Part shown: positions 1 to 9,082 of the stretch, piece after piece
Position numbering within the stretch: position 1 is the first letter of the stretch
Layout of the letters: each line of letters begins with the position of its first letter
NCBI GenBank assembly: GCA_035275065.1
Contig: DATENM010000153.1
Location: 62,001-126,000, forward strand
DNA: 64,000 nucleotides
DNA from: Blastocatellia bacterium
GTDB lineage: Bacteria; Acidobacteriota; Blastocatellia; UBA7656
Direction of reading: 5' to 3'
Position numbers and translations under genes: made by a program
The notes under the pieces: model-generated
The model's database searches: none
What the model saw: only the letters and a program-made list of their open reading frames with translations
What the model was told of the DNA's origin: nothing

Positions 1-1595
1 TGGTCGAAGACCTGGCGCTCGTCTTTTGTGCGGCCTTCATTGGTGAAAGCGTTGTGATGGTCGCCCGGCCAGCCGCCGGGAAAGTCGCGGCGATTGTCCG
101 GATCATTGCCGCCCGCCAGCGCCACTTCGTCGCCGTAGTAGATCAGCGGGATGCCGCGCGTCGTCATCAAGTAGGTCTGCGCCAACATCAAGCCTTCGCG
201 TGTCGCGCCCTTCTCACCCATAAAGCGCGCCACGTCATGCAGGCCGAGAAACGGCACCAGCAGATCGGCGTTCGCATAAAGGTGATCGTGTGCCAGCACT
301 TCGGCAAGTTTTATCATCGCTTGATTGCGGATGAAGACATCGCGAATCGCATAGAACACGGGGAAGTCGAATTCGGTATCGATGCCCGAATCTACGCCGT
401 CCCATTGCTTGCGGCCGCCTTGAAAGAAAGCCACCTGCGCCGGGTCGCCGTCAAAGGTTTCGCCGATGACGTTCATGCGCGGATACTCGCGCTTGATGGC
501 CGCCATCCAGTCGCGCCAGAAATCGCGCGGCACATACGGCAGCGTGTCCTGGCGAATCGCATCCAGGCCGCTGACGCCCGCCCACCAGAGCGTATTCTGA
601 ATCAGGTAGCGGCGCGCCTCCGGGTCATTCTGGTTCAGGTCGGGCAGGATGTTGATGAACCAGCCATCGAGCACGGCTCGCGTGACGTTCGGCGTGGCGT
701 GCGGGTCTTTGAGCGCCCAGGTCTGCCAGGTCTCGTCGATGTGACGGTCTTCGGTGCCGTTGTACCAGGTCGGCGTCGGCGTGTCTTTGACCCACGGGTG
801 ATAAGGGCCCGTGTGATTGGCGACTTGATCCTGAACGACCTTGATGCCGAGGGCGTGGGCTTTATCCACCAGCTCTTTTAATGTCGCCAGGTCGCCGAGA
901 TGCTCGTCAACGCCGTAGAAATCAATAGCGCCATAGCCGTGGTAACCGGTCGTCGTCTGCCCGTCATAGACCTCTTTTTCGTCGGGCCGGTCGGTGTTGT
1001 CGTACCACGGGTTGAGCCAGAGCGCGGTGACGCCAAGCTCTTTCAAGTAAGGCAGGCGGTTGATGAGGCCGCGCAGGTCGCCGCCGTGATAAGAGCGGCC
1101 TTTGCCACGATCAAACAAGCCTTTCGATTTCGGCGGGTCGTCGTTCGACGGATCGCCGTTGCTGAAGCGGTCGGGCATGATCAGGTACAGCACATCGTCT
1201 GCCGTCAGCCCTTGAAAGCGCCCCTGCCTGGCGAGCGGCACGAGCAGCTCAAACGGCGCGTCGCTGCTTCCTGTCGGCGTCGTGATCCGCAGACGCCGCG
1301 CCCCCGGTTGAGCGGTCGGCGCGATGCTGACATCAACGAACAGGTAGGTGCCGCGCTCGTTGACTTTGATGGGTCCGATGACGCGCAGGCCCGCGCCCTG
1401 CGCCGTGACGGTCGCGCCCGCAAGGTTGCGCCCGCGAATCATCACGCGCACAGGGTTGATCGAATGGCGCGGCCACCAGCCGGGCGGCTCGACCTTTAAT
1501 ACTTCAGGCGGGCCCTGCGCCAGCGCCGCCGAGCCCATCAAGAGCAGCGCCGCGATCAGACAGGCAGATTCAATAAACCGCTTCCCAGGTTTCAT
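1..1595 (-). CDS. Secreted GH13 alpha-amylase / cyclomaltodextrinase-like enzyme (3' end outside window)
   Basis: The ORF runs off the left edge; about 531 codons are visible from ATG at 1595. It starts with a signal peptide (MKPGKR, then a hydrophobic stretch ending ALAQG). An Ig-like N-terminal domain of the cyclomaltodextrinase type follows (VEPPGWWPRHS near residue 35), then a GH13 barrel: YLIMPDRFSNGDPSND, YHGGDLRGL, VQDQVANHTG, DLNQNDPEARRYL and GLDAIRQDTLPYV, which carries the catalytic Asp. The family hydrolyses alpha-1,4-glucans or cyclodextrins, here probably in the periplasm or outside the cell. It is transcribed away from the CRTAC1 genes across a long hairpin. Exact substrate cannot be told. 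Family assignment is firm, and GlgX at 49,679 is a separate cytoplasmic GH13 enzyme. Confidence 0.88.
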   Translation of the reverse strand, partial: MKPGKRFIESACLIAALLLMGSAALAQGPPEVLKVEPPGWWPRHSINPVRVMIRGRNLAGATVTAQGAGLRVIGPIKVNERGTYLFVDVSIAPTAQPGARRLRITTPTGSSDAPFELLVPLARQGRFQGLTADDVLYLIMPDRFSNGDPSNDDPPKSKGLFDRGKGRSYHGGDLRGLINRLPYLKELGVTALWLNPWYDNTDRPDEKEVYDGQTTTGYHGYGAIDFYGVDEHLGDLATLKELVDKAHALGIKVVQDQVANHTGPYHPWVKDTPTPTWYNGTEDRHIDETWQTWALKDPHATPNVTRAVLDGWFINILPDLNQNDPEARRYLIQNTLWWAGVSGLDAIRQDTLPYVPRDFWRDWMAAIKREYPRMNVIGETFDGDPAQVAFFQGGRKQWDGVDSGIDTEFDFPVFYAIRDVFIRNQAMIKLAEVLAHDHLYANADLLVPFLGLHDVARFMGEKGATREGLMLAQTYLMTTRGIPLIYYGDEVALAGGNDPDNRRDFPGGWPGDHHNAFTNEGRTKDERQVFD

Positions 1596-1697
1596 ATTCG
1601 TCAGGCGAAACTAACTCGGTCTGTGATGAAAAGCGATGCTGAGTTCGCGCCAATCTTATCAGAGGATGACGATCAACGCGACTGCCGCGCGGGCGAT

Positions 1698-1828
1698 AGG
1701 GTCTATTCATTCTCCGGACTTAAACCGCCAAGACGCCAAGGCCGCCAAGAGAACACAGAGCTTTTCTTGGCGGTCTTGGCGTCTTGGCGGTTCATCCCTC
1801 AATGGTTATTCGAGAATGAATAGGCCCT
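1698..1828. repeat. Nested inverted repeat between divergent genes (word GCCAAGAC)
   Basis: Inner arms 1723-1750 and 1765-1792 (28 bp, one mismatch) are built from tandem variants of CCGCCAAGAcG. Outer arms 1698-1714 and 1812-1828 (about 17 bp, one mismatch) enclose them. It lies between the start of the amylase and the start of the first CRTAC1 gene, so it is not a simple terminator. Confidence 0.85.
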
Positions 1829-1897
1829 GCGCAAGGCTAGCGGCCTGCTTGCGTTTTCGCGCCGCGAGCAGGGACAATAGGGTTTCCCTTAACCGTT

Positions 1898-3655
1898 ATG
1901 AAGCAATGGCTCACGACCATTTTGATCGGCGCACTGATGGTGTCTTGCGCCGTCGCTGTCCCGGCGCAGCAATCGCAACAGCCGGCGGCGGGCCGCTCTT
2001 ACGCGGCGGGCGAGGTCAAGCCGCCGAAGGCCGCCGCGCCGGCCGCCGCTTCGCCGGTCACTTTCGACAACATCAGCGGCGCGGCGAACATTACCTTTAA
2101 ACAGGCCGGCTCGCCGACCGCGATCAAGTATCTGCCGGAGTCAATGGGCGCGGGCATCGCTCTGCTCGATTACGACAACGATGGCCGCCTCGACATCTTT
2201 TTCACCAACGGCGCGCGGCTCGCGGAACCGATGCCCAGAGGCGGCAGCCCCGATAAGCGCGACCCGAAATACTGGGACCGGCTCTACCATCAGAAAGCCG
2301 ACGGCACGTTTGAAGATATGACCGAGCGCGCCGGCCTGCGCGGCGAAGGCTACACGATGGGCGCCGCCGCCGCCGACTATGATAATGACGGCTGGGTTGA
2401 TCTCTATGTCACGGCCTATGGCGCGAACAGGCTCTATCACAACAACCACGACGGCACGTTCACGGACGTAACCAAGAAGACGGGCACGGCCGGCAGCGGC
2501 TGGAGCACGAGCGCCGCGTGGGTGGATTATGACCGCGACGGCAGGCTCGACCTGTTCGTCGCGCGCTACCTGGATTGGGACTTCGAGCGCGGCGCGCTGG
2601 TCTGCGGTGACGCGCGACCGGAACTGCGCGCCTACTGCCACCCGGACAATTTCAAAGGCACGACTAACCTGCTGTTTCACCAGAAGCCCGACGGCAGCTT
2701 TGAAGAGGTGAGCCGAGCGGCGAAGATTGCTGACCCGGCGGGCAAGGCGCTCGGCGTCGCCATCGCCGACATAGATAATGATGGCTGGCCCGACATCATC
2801 GTCGCTAACGACAGCGTGCGCCAGTCGCTTTATCATAATCGCGGCGACGGGACGTTTACGGACATCGCGCTCGCGGCAGGCATCGGCTATGACGAAGACG
2901 GCAAGACGTTCGCCGGCATGGGCGTTGATGCGGCGGATTATGACGAAGACGGCTTTGTCGACATCTTCATCACGGCGCTGTCGAATCAGACCTATGCCAT
3001 TTATCACAACCTCGGCGACCGCACGTTCAGCTATGACACTAACCTGAGCGGCGTCGGCCAGGCGACGCAGTTGTATTCCGGCTGGGGGACGCGCTTCGTT
3101 GATATAGATAATGATGGCTGGCGCGATCTCTTCGTCGCGCAGGGCCACGTCGTTGACACGATTGAAAGGACGAACTCTTATCTGAAATACAAACAGCCGC
3201 TGCTGCTGCTGCGAAACACCGGCAAGCAATTCGTTACGGTTTCGCCATCGGCGGGCGCAGTGTTTAATACGGCGCTGGCAGCGCGCGGCGCGGCGGTCGG
3301 TGACCTGAACAACGACGGCCAGCCCGACATCGTCGTCGGCGTGCTGAACGACGCGCCGGCGGTGCTACGCAACCGGGGTACGAAGAACCACTGGCTCGGG
3401 CTCGAACTGGTCGGCACGAAATCGAACCGCTCCGCAATCGGCGCGCGCGTCATTGTCACCGACATGGCGAATCGCAAGCGCCTCTTCGATGTCTCGACCG
3501 CCGGCAGTTATCTTTCAAGCAATGACCCGCGCATCATTGTCGGGTTGGGCGCGGCGATGGGGGTGCGCTCGGTTGAGATTCGCTGGCCGAGCCGGCAGGT
3601 GCAGACGATTGACAATCCGGCGGTTGACCGCTATCTCAGGATCAATGAGAAGTGA
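1898..3655 (+). CDS. Secreted CRTAC1-family (FG-GAP/VCBS repeat, ASPIC/UnbV) protein
   Basis: A 585-residue exported protein. The signal peptide (MKQWLTTILIGAL...) ends near PAQQ. The body is a seven-bladed-propeller-like series of FG-GAP/VCBS repeats, each with a calcium-binding type loop such as DYDNDGRLD, DYDNDGWVD, DYDRDGRLD, DIDNDGWPD, DYDEDGFVD and DLNNDGQPD. It ends in an ASPIC/UnbV domain (about 500-585, SNRSAIGARVIV, VEIRWPS). Function in bacteria is not established; the fold suggests binding or adhesion outside the cell. A homologous gene follows 10 bp downstream, so the two are probably co-transcribed and arose by duplication. Confidence 0.9.
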   Translation: MKQWLTTILIGALMVSCAVAVPAQQSQQPAAGRSYAAGEVKPPKAAAPAAASPVTFDNISGAANITFKQAGSPTAIKYLPESMGAGIALLDYDNDGRLDIFFTNGARLAEPMPRGGSPDKRDPKYWDRLYHQKADGTFEDMTERAGLRGEGYTMGAAAADYDNDGWVDLYVTAYGANRLYHNNHDGTFTDVTKKTGTAGSGWSTSAAWVDYDRDGRLDLFVARYLDWDFERGALVCGDARPELRAYCHPDNFKGTTNLLFHQKPDGSFEEVSRAAKIADPAGKALGVAIADIDNDGWPDIIVANDSVRQSLYHNRGDGTFTDIALAAGIGYDEDGKTFAGMGVDAADYDEDGFVDIFITALSNQTYAIYHNLGDRTFSYDTNLSGVGQATQLYSGWGTRFVDIDNDGWRDLFVAQGHVVDTIERTNSYLKYKQPLLLLRNTGKQFVTVSPSAGAVFNTALAARGAAVGDLNNDGQPDIVVGVLNDAPAVLRNRGTKNHWLGLELVGTKSNRSAIGARVIVTDMANRKRLFDVSTAGSYLSSNDPRIIVGLGAAMGVRSVEIRWPSRQVQTIDNPAVDRYLRINEK

Positions 3656-3665
3656 AAGGGTTTTA

Positions 3666-5525
3666 ATGCATCAACGAAATCGCCCGCGCGCTTGCCGTGT
3701 CCGCGCCTTGGCCATCCTGGGGCTCGCCTTGACGGTGGCTCTGCCACAGGCATTTGTCGCGCAGACGCCGCAAAAACAGGAGAAGCAAGCGGGCGGCATG
3801 GGCGGCGTCACCACAGGCGAAGCCCGCACCTACGCGACGCGCCGCACCGTCGGCATCACGGACGCCAAAGCGCCCGTCGTTTTTGAAGACGTGACGGCGA
3901 AGACGGCGCTCGCTCGCTTCAAGCATCGCTCCGGAAGCGCCGAGAAGAACTACATTATCGATGCGGTATCGGGCGGCGTGGCCATCTTCGATTACGACAA
4001 TGACGGCTTGCCGGACATTTACTTGCTCAACGGCTCGACCTTCGAGGCGCTGCGCGGCAAAGCGCCGGCCCCGCGCGCCGCGCTCTACCACAATCTCGGC
4101 AACTGGAAGTTTGAAGACGTGACGGACAAGGCCGGCGTTGCCAACGAGCGATGGGGGATGGGCGTGGCGGTCGGCGATTACGACAACGATGGCTGGCCGG
4201 ATATGTATGTCGGCAACTTCGGCGTCTCGCGCCTCTATCACAATAACGGCAACGGCACCTTTACCGACGTTGCCGAGAAGCTCGGCGTGGCGCGCAAAGG
4301 CTGGAGCACCGGCGCGAGCTTTGGCGATTACGATGGCGATGGCCGGCTTGACCTGTTCGTTCCCGGCTATCTCGAATTCGACATCGACAATCTGCCGCCG
4401 AGTCCCGACGAAGTCGGCAAACCGAGCGGTGTGGCAAAGACCTTCTGCCAGTTCCGCGGCGTGCCGGTGATGTGCGGGCCGCGCGGCTTGAAAGGCGAGC
4501 CCGATACGCTCTATCACCAGAAAGCCGATGGCCGCTTTGAAGACGTCAGCCTGCGTGCCGGCGTCAATGACCCGGAGCGCTTCTATGGCTTCTCGTCGGC
4601 CTTCGCGCATATTAACGAAGACGCGCTGCTCGACCTGATTGTCGTCAACGACTCGACGCCGAAGCTGCTCTACATCAACAAAGGCGATGGCAAGTTCGAA
4701 GAGACCGGTTACCCGTCGGGCGTTGCCTTGAGCGAGAACGGGCGCGAGCAGGCCGGCATGGGGCTGGGCATTGGCGATTATGATAATGATGGGCTGCTCG
4801 ATTTCTACATCACCAACTTCTCGGACGATTACAACACGGTGCTGCACAATGATGGCGAGGGCTATTTCAGCGACGTGTCGTTTCAGGCCGGGCAGGGCGA
4901 CCTGACGCTGCCGTTTCTCGGCTGGGGCGCGAGCTTCATCGATTACGATAACGATGGCTGGAAAGACGTGCTCATCGCCAACGGCCACGTCTACCCCGGC
5001 GTCGACAATTACCAGTGGGGCACGAGCTACGCCGAGCAGCCATTGCTGTTTCGCAACCTGAAGTCCGGCAAGTTCGAGCGCGTCGCGGCGGCGCCGGCAA
5101 GCGGCCTGGCTGTCGCGATACCTGCGCGCGGGCTGGCCATAGGCGACCTCGACGGCGATGGTTTGATGGATGCCGTATTCAATAACATAGACGCGCCGCC
5201 GACCGTGCTGCGCAATGTGGCGAAGACCGCGGGCCACTGGGTGACGTTGAAGCTGGTTGGCGATCCGGCAAAGAAGAGTCCGCGAGATGCGACCGGCGCG
5301 GTTGCCTATGTGACGACCGGCAAACTGCGGCAGCGGCAGGATGTGATCAGCGGCGCGGGCTACGCTTCGCAGAACGATCAGCGATTGCATTTCGGATTGG
5401 GCGCGGCGACGAAGATCGATAAGCTAGAGATCAAGTGGCCCGGCGGCGCGGCCGAAACCGTGACCCTGCCGGGTTGCGACCGCGTCTTCACCGTCGTCGA
5501 AGGTAAAGGCGTGGTGAGCAAATAG
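3666..5525 (+). CDS. Second CRTAC1-family (FG-GAP/VCBS repeat, ASPIC/UnbV) protein
   Basis: Starts at ATG 3666 (MHQRNRPRACRVR then a hydrophobic signal segment ending FVAQT); the frame is open further upstream but overlaps the previous gene. 619 residues. Repeats carry DYDNDGLPD, DYDNDGWPD, DYDGDGRLD, DYDNDGLLD, DYDNDGWKD and DLDGDGLMD loops. The C-terminal ASPIC/UnbV domain (about 535-619) ends with LEIKWPGG. An insert around residues 255-280 with two cysteines (TFCQFRGVPVMCG) differs from the upstream paralogue. Probably exported and made with the gene before it. Role unknown. Confidence 0.9.
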   Translation: MHQRNRPRACRVRALAILGLALTVALPQAFVAQTPQKQEKQAGGMGGVTTGEARTYATRRTVGITDAKAPVVFEDVTAKTALARFKHRSGSAEKNYIIDAVSGGVAIFDYDNDGLPDIYLLNGSTFEALRGKAPAPRAALYHNLGNWKFEDVTDKAGVANERWGMGVAVGDYDNDGWPDMYVGNFGVSRLYHNNGNGTFTDVAEKLGVARKGWSTGASFGDYDGDGRLDLFVPGYLEFDIDNLPPSPDEVGKPSGVAKTFCQFRGVPVMCGPRGLKGEPDTLYHQKADGRFEDVSLRAGVNDPERFYGFSSAFAHINEDALLDLIVVNDSTPKLLYINKGDGKFEETGYPSGVALSENGREQAGMGLGIGDYDNDGLLDFYITNFSDDYNTVLHNDGEGYFSDVSFQAGQGDLTLPFLGWGASFIDYDNDGWKDVLIANGHVYPGVDNYQWGTSYAEQPLLFRNLKSGKFERVAAAPASGLAVAIPARGLAIGDLDGDGLMDAVFNNIDAPPTVLRNVAKTAGHWVTLKLVGDPAKKSPRDATGAVAYVTTGKLRQRQDVISGAGYASQNDQRLHFGLGAATKIDKLEIKWPGGAAETVTLPGCDRVFTVVEGKGVVSK

Positions 5526-5556
5526 TCTGTCAATTTACACATCATGCCGATGGGGG

Positions 5557-5982
5557 ATGAAAGCAATGAATGCGAGTGAAGCGAACAAGCGGGTCGTGCT
5601 TCAGTACGTCGAAGCATTCAACCGCGGCGACCTCGACGCGCTCAGGCAGTTGTTCACCGCGGACGCCGTCGTCCAGGGCGTGCTGGGATGGGGCAAGCTC
5701 GATGAGGTCATGCCGATCTGGAAAGAACTGCATGAAGCCTTTGCCATCGAGATGACCGTTGACGCAATGGTCGCCGAGGGCGACGCCGTGGCGGTGCGCT
5801 ACACCGAGCGCGGCAAGTTCGTCGGGCCGTTCCGCGGCAGTGAGCCCACGGGCAAGCCGTATGAGCTGGTGGCGATGGAGTGGTTCATCTTACAGGACGG
5901 CAAGATTCACCGGCGCTGGGGCGCGAGGGATTCGGCGTCGCAAGCGCGGCAGATCGGGCTGATGCCAGGCGCGGCCAAGTAA
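5557..5982 (+). CDS. NTF2/SnoaL-like fold protein
   Basis: A 141-residue protein with the opening helix pattern of the SnoaL/ketosteroid-isomerase superfamily (VLQYVEAFNRGDLDALRQLF, then DAVVQG). The end of the fold is typical (MEWFILQDGKIHRRWGARD). Such proteins are small cone-shaped dimers with a hydrophobic pocket; many act on small hydrophobic substrates, but the family does not reveal which. A second NTF2-fold gene and an acetyltransferase follow on the same strand with short gaps, so one transcript is likely. ATG 5566 is a possible later start. Confidence 0.8.
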   Translation: MKAMNASEANKRVVLQYVEAFNRGDLDALRQLFTADAVVQGVLGWGKLDEVMPIWKELHEAFAIEMTVDAMVAEGDAVAVRYTERGKFVGPFRGSEPTGKPYELVAMEWFILQDGKIHRRWGARDSASQARQIGLMPGAAK

Positions 5983-6026
5983 CGGCTGCTGATAGCTTAA
6001 CCGATACGCAAACCGAAGAGGCGACC

Positions 6027-6431
6027 ATGAGCATTGAGCAAAACAAGCAGGTAGCGCGCACATTCTTTGACCGTTTAAGCGCGGGCGACATTAGCGGCGC
6101 TCTCGACATGATGACCGACGACGCCACCTGGTGGATTGCCGGCAAAGCCGAACAGTTAGCGGCGGCAGGCGACCACAGCAAAGAGCAGATGGCTCGCCTC
6201 TTCGACAACATGATCGGCCAGTTGCCGAACGGGTTGAAGATGACGGTCAAGAGTCTGACCGCCGAAGACGACCGGGTGGCCCTGGAAGTGGAATCCAACG
6301 GCGAGCTGCGCAATGGGCGAGTTTACAATCAGGAATACCACTTCGCGATAACGATGCGTGACGGCAAGATCAGCGGCGTCAGAGAGTATCTCGACACGCA
6401 GCACGTTTTCGCGACCTGGTTTCAGCGATAG
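6027..6431 (+). CDS. NTF2/SnoaL-like fold protein
   Basis: Starts at ATG 6027 (MSIEQNKQVARTFFDRLSAG) after the GAAGAGGCGACC ribosome-binding region. An upstream in-frame extension would overlap the previous gene and is not needed. 134 residues, with features of the ketosteroid isomerase-like branch: DMMTDDATWWIAG, MARLFDNMIGQLPNGLKM and ITMRDGKISGVREYLDTQHV. Probable small-molecule enzyme or binding protein. It is distantly related in fold to its upstream neighbour but clearly not a recent copy. Two bases separate it from the next gene. Confidence 0.8.
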   Translation: MSIEQNKQVARTFFDRLSAGDISGALDMMTDDATWWIAGKAEQLAAAGDHSKEQMARLFDNMIGQLPNGLKMTVKSLTAEDDRVALEVESNGELRNGRVYNQEYHFAITMRDGKISGVREYLDTQHVFATWFQR

Positions 6432-6433
6432 CC

Positions 6434-6943
6434 ATGAGTGGAAGGGGCAAGGAGAGCCTGCCGCCGGGTGTCAGAATCCGGCACGAATTGCAGCCGGGCG
6501 ACATCGGCTACCTGACCTATTTGCATGGCACGCTCTACGCCACAGAGCAGGGTTGGGATTACACGTTTGAAGCCTATGTGGCCGGGCCGCTTGCCGAGTT
6601 TGCCCGCTCGCCAAAGCCGCGCGAGCGAATCTGGATCGTTGATAGAGCCGGGCAGGTCGCCGGCTCTATCGCTATCGTCGAAGCGTCTGCCGCGGTGGCA
6701 CAGTTGCGCTGGCTGTTGCTGCATCCTGAGCTGCGCGGTTACGGGCTCGGCAGGATGCTCGTAGAAGACGCCATCGGCTTTTGCCGAGAGAACGGTTACG
6801 CGTCGGTTTTTCTCTGGACAGTCGATACGCTCAAGGACGCGGCACGTCTCTACATCGCAACAGGATTTCGGTTGACGCAGGAAGAGACGCACGAGCTGTG
6901 GGGCGGCCGCATCACCGAGCAGCGCTACGAGCTGAGTCTTTGA
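6434..6943 (+). CDS. GNAT-family N-acetyltransferase
   Basis: 169 residues, starting two bases after the previous stop. The acetyl-CoA motif A is visible (LLLHPELRGYGLGRMLVEDA, with R/Q-x-x-G-x-G/A as RGYGLG), followed by the helix and C-terminal strand (VFLWTVDTLKDAARLYIATGFRLT). This branch resembles the acetyltransferase half of the MarR-GNAT fusion proteins, but no helix-turn-helix half is present here. It should transfer an acetyl group from acetyl-CoA to an amine; the acceptor is unknown. Last gene of a probable three-gene transcript that ends at the hairpin at 6986. Confidence 0.85.
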   Translation: MSGRGKESLPPGVRIRHELQPGDIGYLTYLHGTLYATEQGWDYTFEAYVAGPLAEFARSPKPRERIWIVDRAGQVAGSIAIVEASAAVAQLRWLLLHPELRGYGLGRMLVEDAIGFCRENGYASVFLWTVDTLKDAARLYIATGFRLTQEETHELWGGRITEQRYELSL

Positions 6944-6985
6944 CGCGCCCTGAAGCCATCCTTCGCGAGTGGGCTTAAAACACAA

Positions 6986-7018
6986 AGGCCGCCGGTCAAT
7001 CGAGCCGGCGGCCTCTTT
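6986..7018. terminator. Shared terminator between convergent genes
   Basis: Stem AGGCCGCCGG (6986-6995) pairs with CCGGCGGCCT (7005-7014) across a 9-base loop. TCTTTCATT follows on the plus strand and TTTGTG on the minus strand, so it can serve both the acetyltransferase and the membrane-protein gene. Confidence 0.75.
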
Positions 7019-7020
7019 CA

Positions 7021-7692
7021 TTAAGCGCTGACAGCAGCCTGCTCGGCGGGTTTGCGCCGCTTGACCAAGGCCGTGATGCTGCCAGTCAACGAGCCACTCA
7101 GCACCGCCATGCCGATCCACACCGTAAGTTGTGGCAGCAACGCCAGCCAGAGGAACTTCGGCCCGAACTGCTGCAACTCCGCGGGGGATTCGGGCGGCAC
7201 CGCGTCGTAATGTGTGCCCCAGTTGCCGCGCATCGCAAAGTACATCAGGATGGCGACGGGGATGCGCGCCGCGAGCGCGTAAGCAAACAAAGTCTTGCAC
7301 AGCGCCGGCCAGCCCGGATAGGCAATCGCTGCCGCGATGAGGAACATGACGCAAGCTGCCAACAACCGGCTGTAGAAGCTCGGGTTGAGACTTGACCAGA
7401 GCATGGCGCCGCCGATGCCGACCGCCGCGCCGACCAGCACATGAAGAAAAGCGCGCAAAGGGCTCGCCGGGCCTTCGCCGGCCTGAATCAGCTTGATCGC
7501 GAAGTAGATGCCGAAGACGAGCGGCAGCCAGCTAATGCCGATCAGCGCGCCGGGGCCGCCGGGATCGGGATTGAACAACGCGCGCGGCCAGTGTTGCAGC
7601 TCGCCGACCAACCTGAGCAAGGTCACGGCCAGCGTAATCACCGCCGGAATTAAGATCAGCTTGCCTGTGCTTATCGAGGGGCCTTTTGACAT
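7021..7692 (-). CDS. Hypothetical multi-pass membrane protein
   Basis: 223 residues, no recognised family. Hydrophobic segments lie near residues 11-28, 50-66, 83-101, 105-123, 133-152 and 178-202, suggesting about six membrane helices. A short lysine/arginine tail (VKRRKPAEQ) follows. A GELQHWPRALFNPDPGGPG segment between the first two helices probably faces outside. Start ATG 7692 is preceded by AGGAGAG. No operon partners are visible: convergent with the acetyltransferase and divergent from fabH. Confidence 0.7.
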   Translation of the reverse strand: MSKGPSISTGKLILIPAVITLAVTLLRLVGELQHWPRALFNPDPGGPGALIGISWLPLVFGIYFAIKLIQAGEGPASPLRAFLHVLVGAAVGIGGAMLWSSLNPSFYSRLLAACVMFLIAAAIAYPGWPALCKTLFAYALAARIPVAILMYFAMRGNWGTHYDAVPPESPAELQQFGPKFLWLALLPQLTVWIGMAVLSGSLTGSITALVKRRKPAEQAAVSA

Positions 7693-8061
7693 AGATGCTC
7701 TCCTTTAGATTGGCGAGGCGCGTCCCGCCTGATGACGTTCGGGCAACGCGCCTCGAAAATTAACTGGTTGCCTTGAGCGCCGGATCATTGAAAGCACGAT
7801 TTACGACTAGCAGTTCATCCTATATCACAACTGCTGATCGTAAACAATCAACCTGACAATTTTGGATTTTAGATTTTGGATTGCCGGAGATGGGACTCAT
7901 CCGAGAAACCAGACTTGTTCCCTTAATCCAAAATCCAAAATCCAAAAGGTGGTTGCTTGCGCCGTGAAACAGGCGGGTGGTACATTTGATTTTACTTTTA
8001 CGGGGCCGACGGCAGGGCCATCAGGTTTCATCGGATTGATTCATTTGGAGGGTGCGAACTC
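7693..8061. other. Spacer between membrane protein and fabH
   Basis: No gene is seen. It holds an inverted repeat (7860-7947) and the fabH leader with GGAGGG at 8048-8053. No clear -35/-10 pair was recognised. Confidence 0.6.
7860..7947. repeat. Intergenic inverted repeat (word GGATTTT)
   Basis: The left arm 7860-7882 is tandem TTTTGGA/TTTTAGA; the right arm 7925-7947 is tandem AATCCAAA. The 23-bp arms pair with one mismatch. The same word is used in the repeat at 21919-22018. Confidence 0.85.
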
Positions 8062-9060
8062 ATGAATGCGAAACGCAGGGCGAAGATCACCGCGCTTGGC
8101 CGTTATGTGCCGCCGAAGGTCGTCACCAACTACGATCTCGCAAAACGTGTAGACACCAACCACGACTGGATCGTCGAGCGCACGGGCATCATCGAACGTC
8201 ATATGGTCGAGCCGGGGACGCCGACTTCGGAGCTGGCGGCGCAGGCGGTCGGCGACCTGCTCAGGCGGCGCGGCATCGAAGCCAACGAAATCGAGTTGAT
8301 CATCGTCGCCACCGTGACGCCGGATATGCTGTTTCCGGCAACCGCCTGCCGCGTGCAAGATAAAATTCACGCGAAACGCGCCTGGGGCTTTGACCTGTCG
8401 GGCGCCTGTTCAGGCTTCCTCTACGCGCTGACCGTCGGCGCGCAGTTCATCGAGAGCGGCGCGCACGACAAAGTAGTCGTCATCGGCGCTGACGTGATGT
8501 CGAGCATCATCAACTTTGAAGACCGCTCGACCTGCGTGCTGTTCGGCGACGGGGCCGGCGCCGTGCTGCTAGAGCCGAGCGAGGACGAAAGCGTCGGCAT
8601 CCTCAGTTACGCGCACGAGATTGATGGGTCGGGCGGTCAGTTCCTTTATATGCCCGCCGGCGGCAGCCTCAACCCGGCGTCGCACGAAACGGTTGATAAG
8701 AAGATGCATTACGTCCACCAGGAAGGCCAGCCGGTTTTCAAATACGCCGTGCGCAAGATGGGCGAGATCAGCCGCACCGTGCTTGAGCGCAATGGCATGA
8801 CGGGCGACGACGTTGACCTGTTCATCGCCCACCAGGCAAACATGCGGATCATTAGCAGCGCCGCCGACAAGCTCGGGCTTGATGAATCAAAGGTGGTCAA
8901 GAACATTCACAAGTTCGGCAATACGACGGCGGCGACAATCCCACTGGCGACCGGCGATGCGATTGACGATGGCCGCTTGCAGAAAGGCAAGCTGGTGGTC
9001 TATGCCGCGGTCGGCGCGGGCTACACGGTCGGCGCGGTGCTGATGCGCTGGGCTTATTGA
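8062..9060 (+). CDS. fabH: 3-oxoacyl-ACP synthase III
   Basis: 332 residues, usual family length. Makes the first carbon-carbon bond of type II fatty acid synthesis by condensing an acyl-CoA starter with malonyl-ACP in the cytoplasm. The catalytic triad is visible: Cys116 in SGACSGF, His257 in FIAHQAN and Asn287 in KFGNTTA. The hot-dog/thiolase landmarks TGIIERH near residue 41 and GDGAGAV near 162 are present. The start at 8062 follows GGAGGGTGCGAACTC. It stands alone with a strong terminator; no other fab genes are near, so the enzyme could also serve a branched or special starter. Confidence 0.95.
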   Translation: MNAKRRAKITALGRYVPPKVVTNYDLAKRVDTNHDWIVERTGIIERHMVEPGTPTSELAAQAVGDLLRRRGIEANEIELIIVATVTPDMLFPATACRVQDKIHAKRAWGFDLSGACSGFLYALTVGAQFIESGAHDKVVVIGADVMSSIINFEDRSTCVLFGDGAGAVLLEPSEDESVGILSYAHEIDGSGGQFLYMPAGGSLNPASHETVDKKMHYVHQEGQPVFKYAVRKMGEISRTVLERNGMTGDDVDLFIAHQANMRIISSAADKLGLDESKVVKNIHKFGNTTAATIPLATGDAIDDGRLQKGKLVVYAAVGAGYTVGAVLMRWAY

Positions 9061-9082
9061 TCGAAACGGGTGGTTAACGATG

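Noticed and set aside
3663..5390. 575-codon open frame on the minus strand opposite the second CRTAC1 gene
   Set aside because: Its protein is Val/Ala/Arg-rich with no domain and no signal; the opposite strand has clear repeats. It is a GC-driven shadow. The same reasoning removes 2141-3229 (minus), 28718-30265 (minus), 30444-31796 (minus), 49859-50842 (plus) and 60911-62236 (plus).
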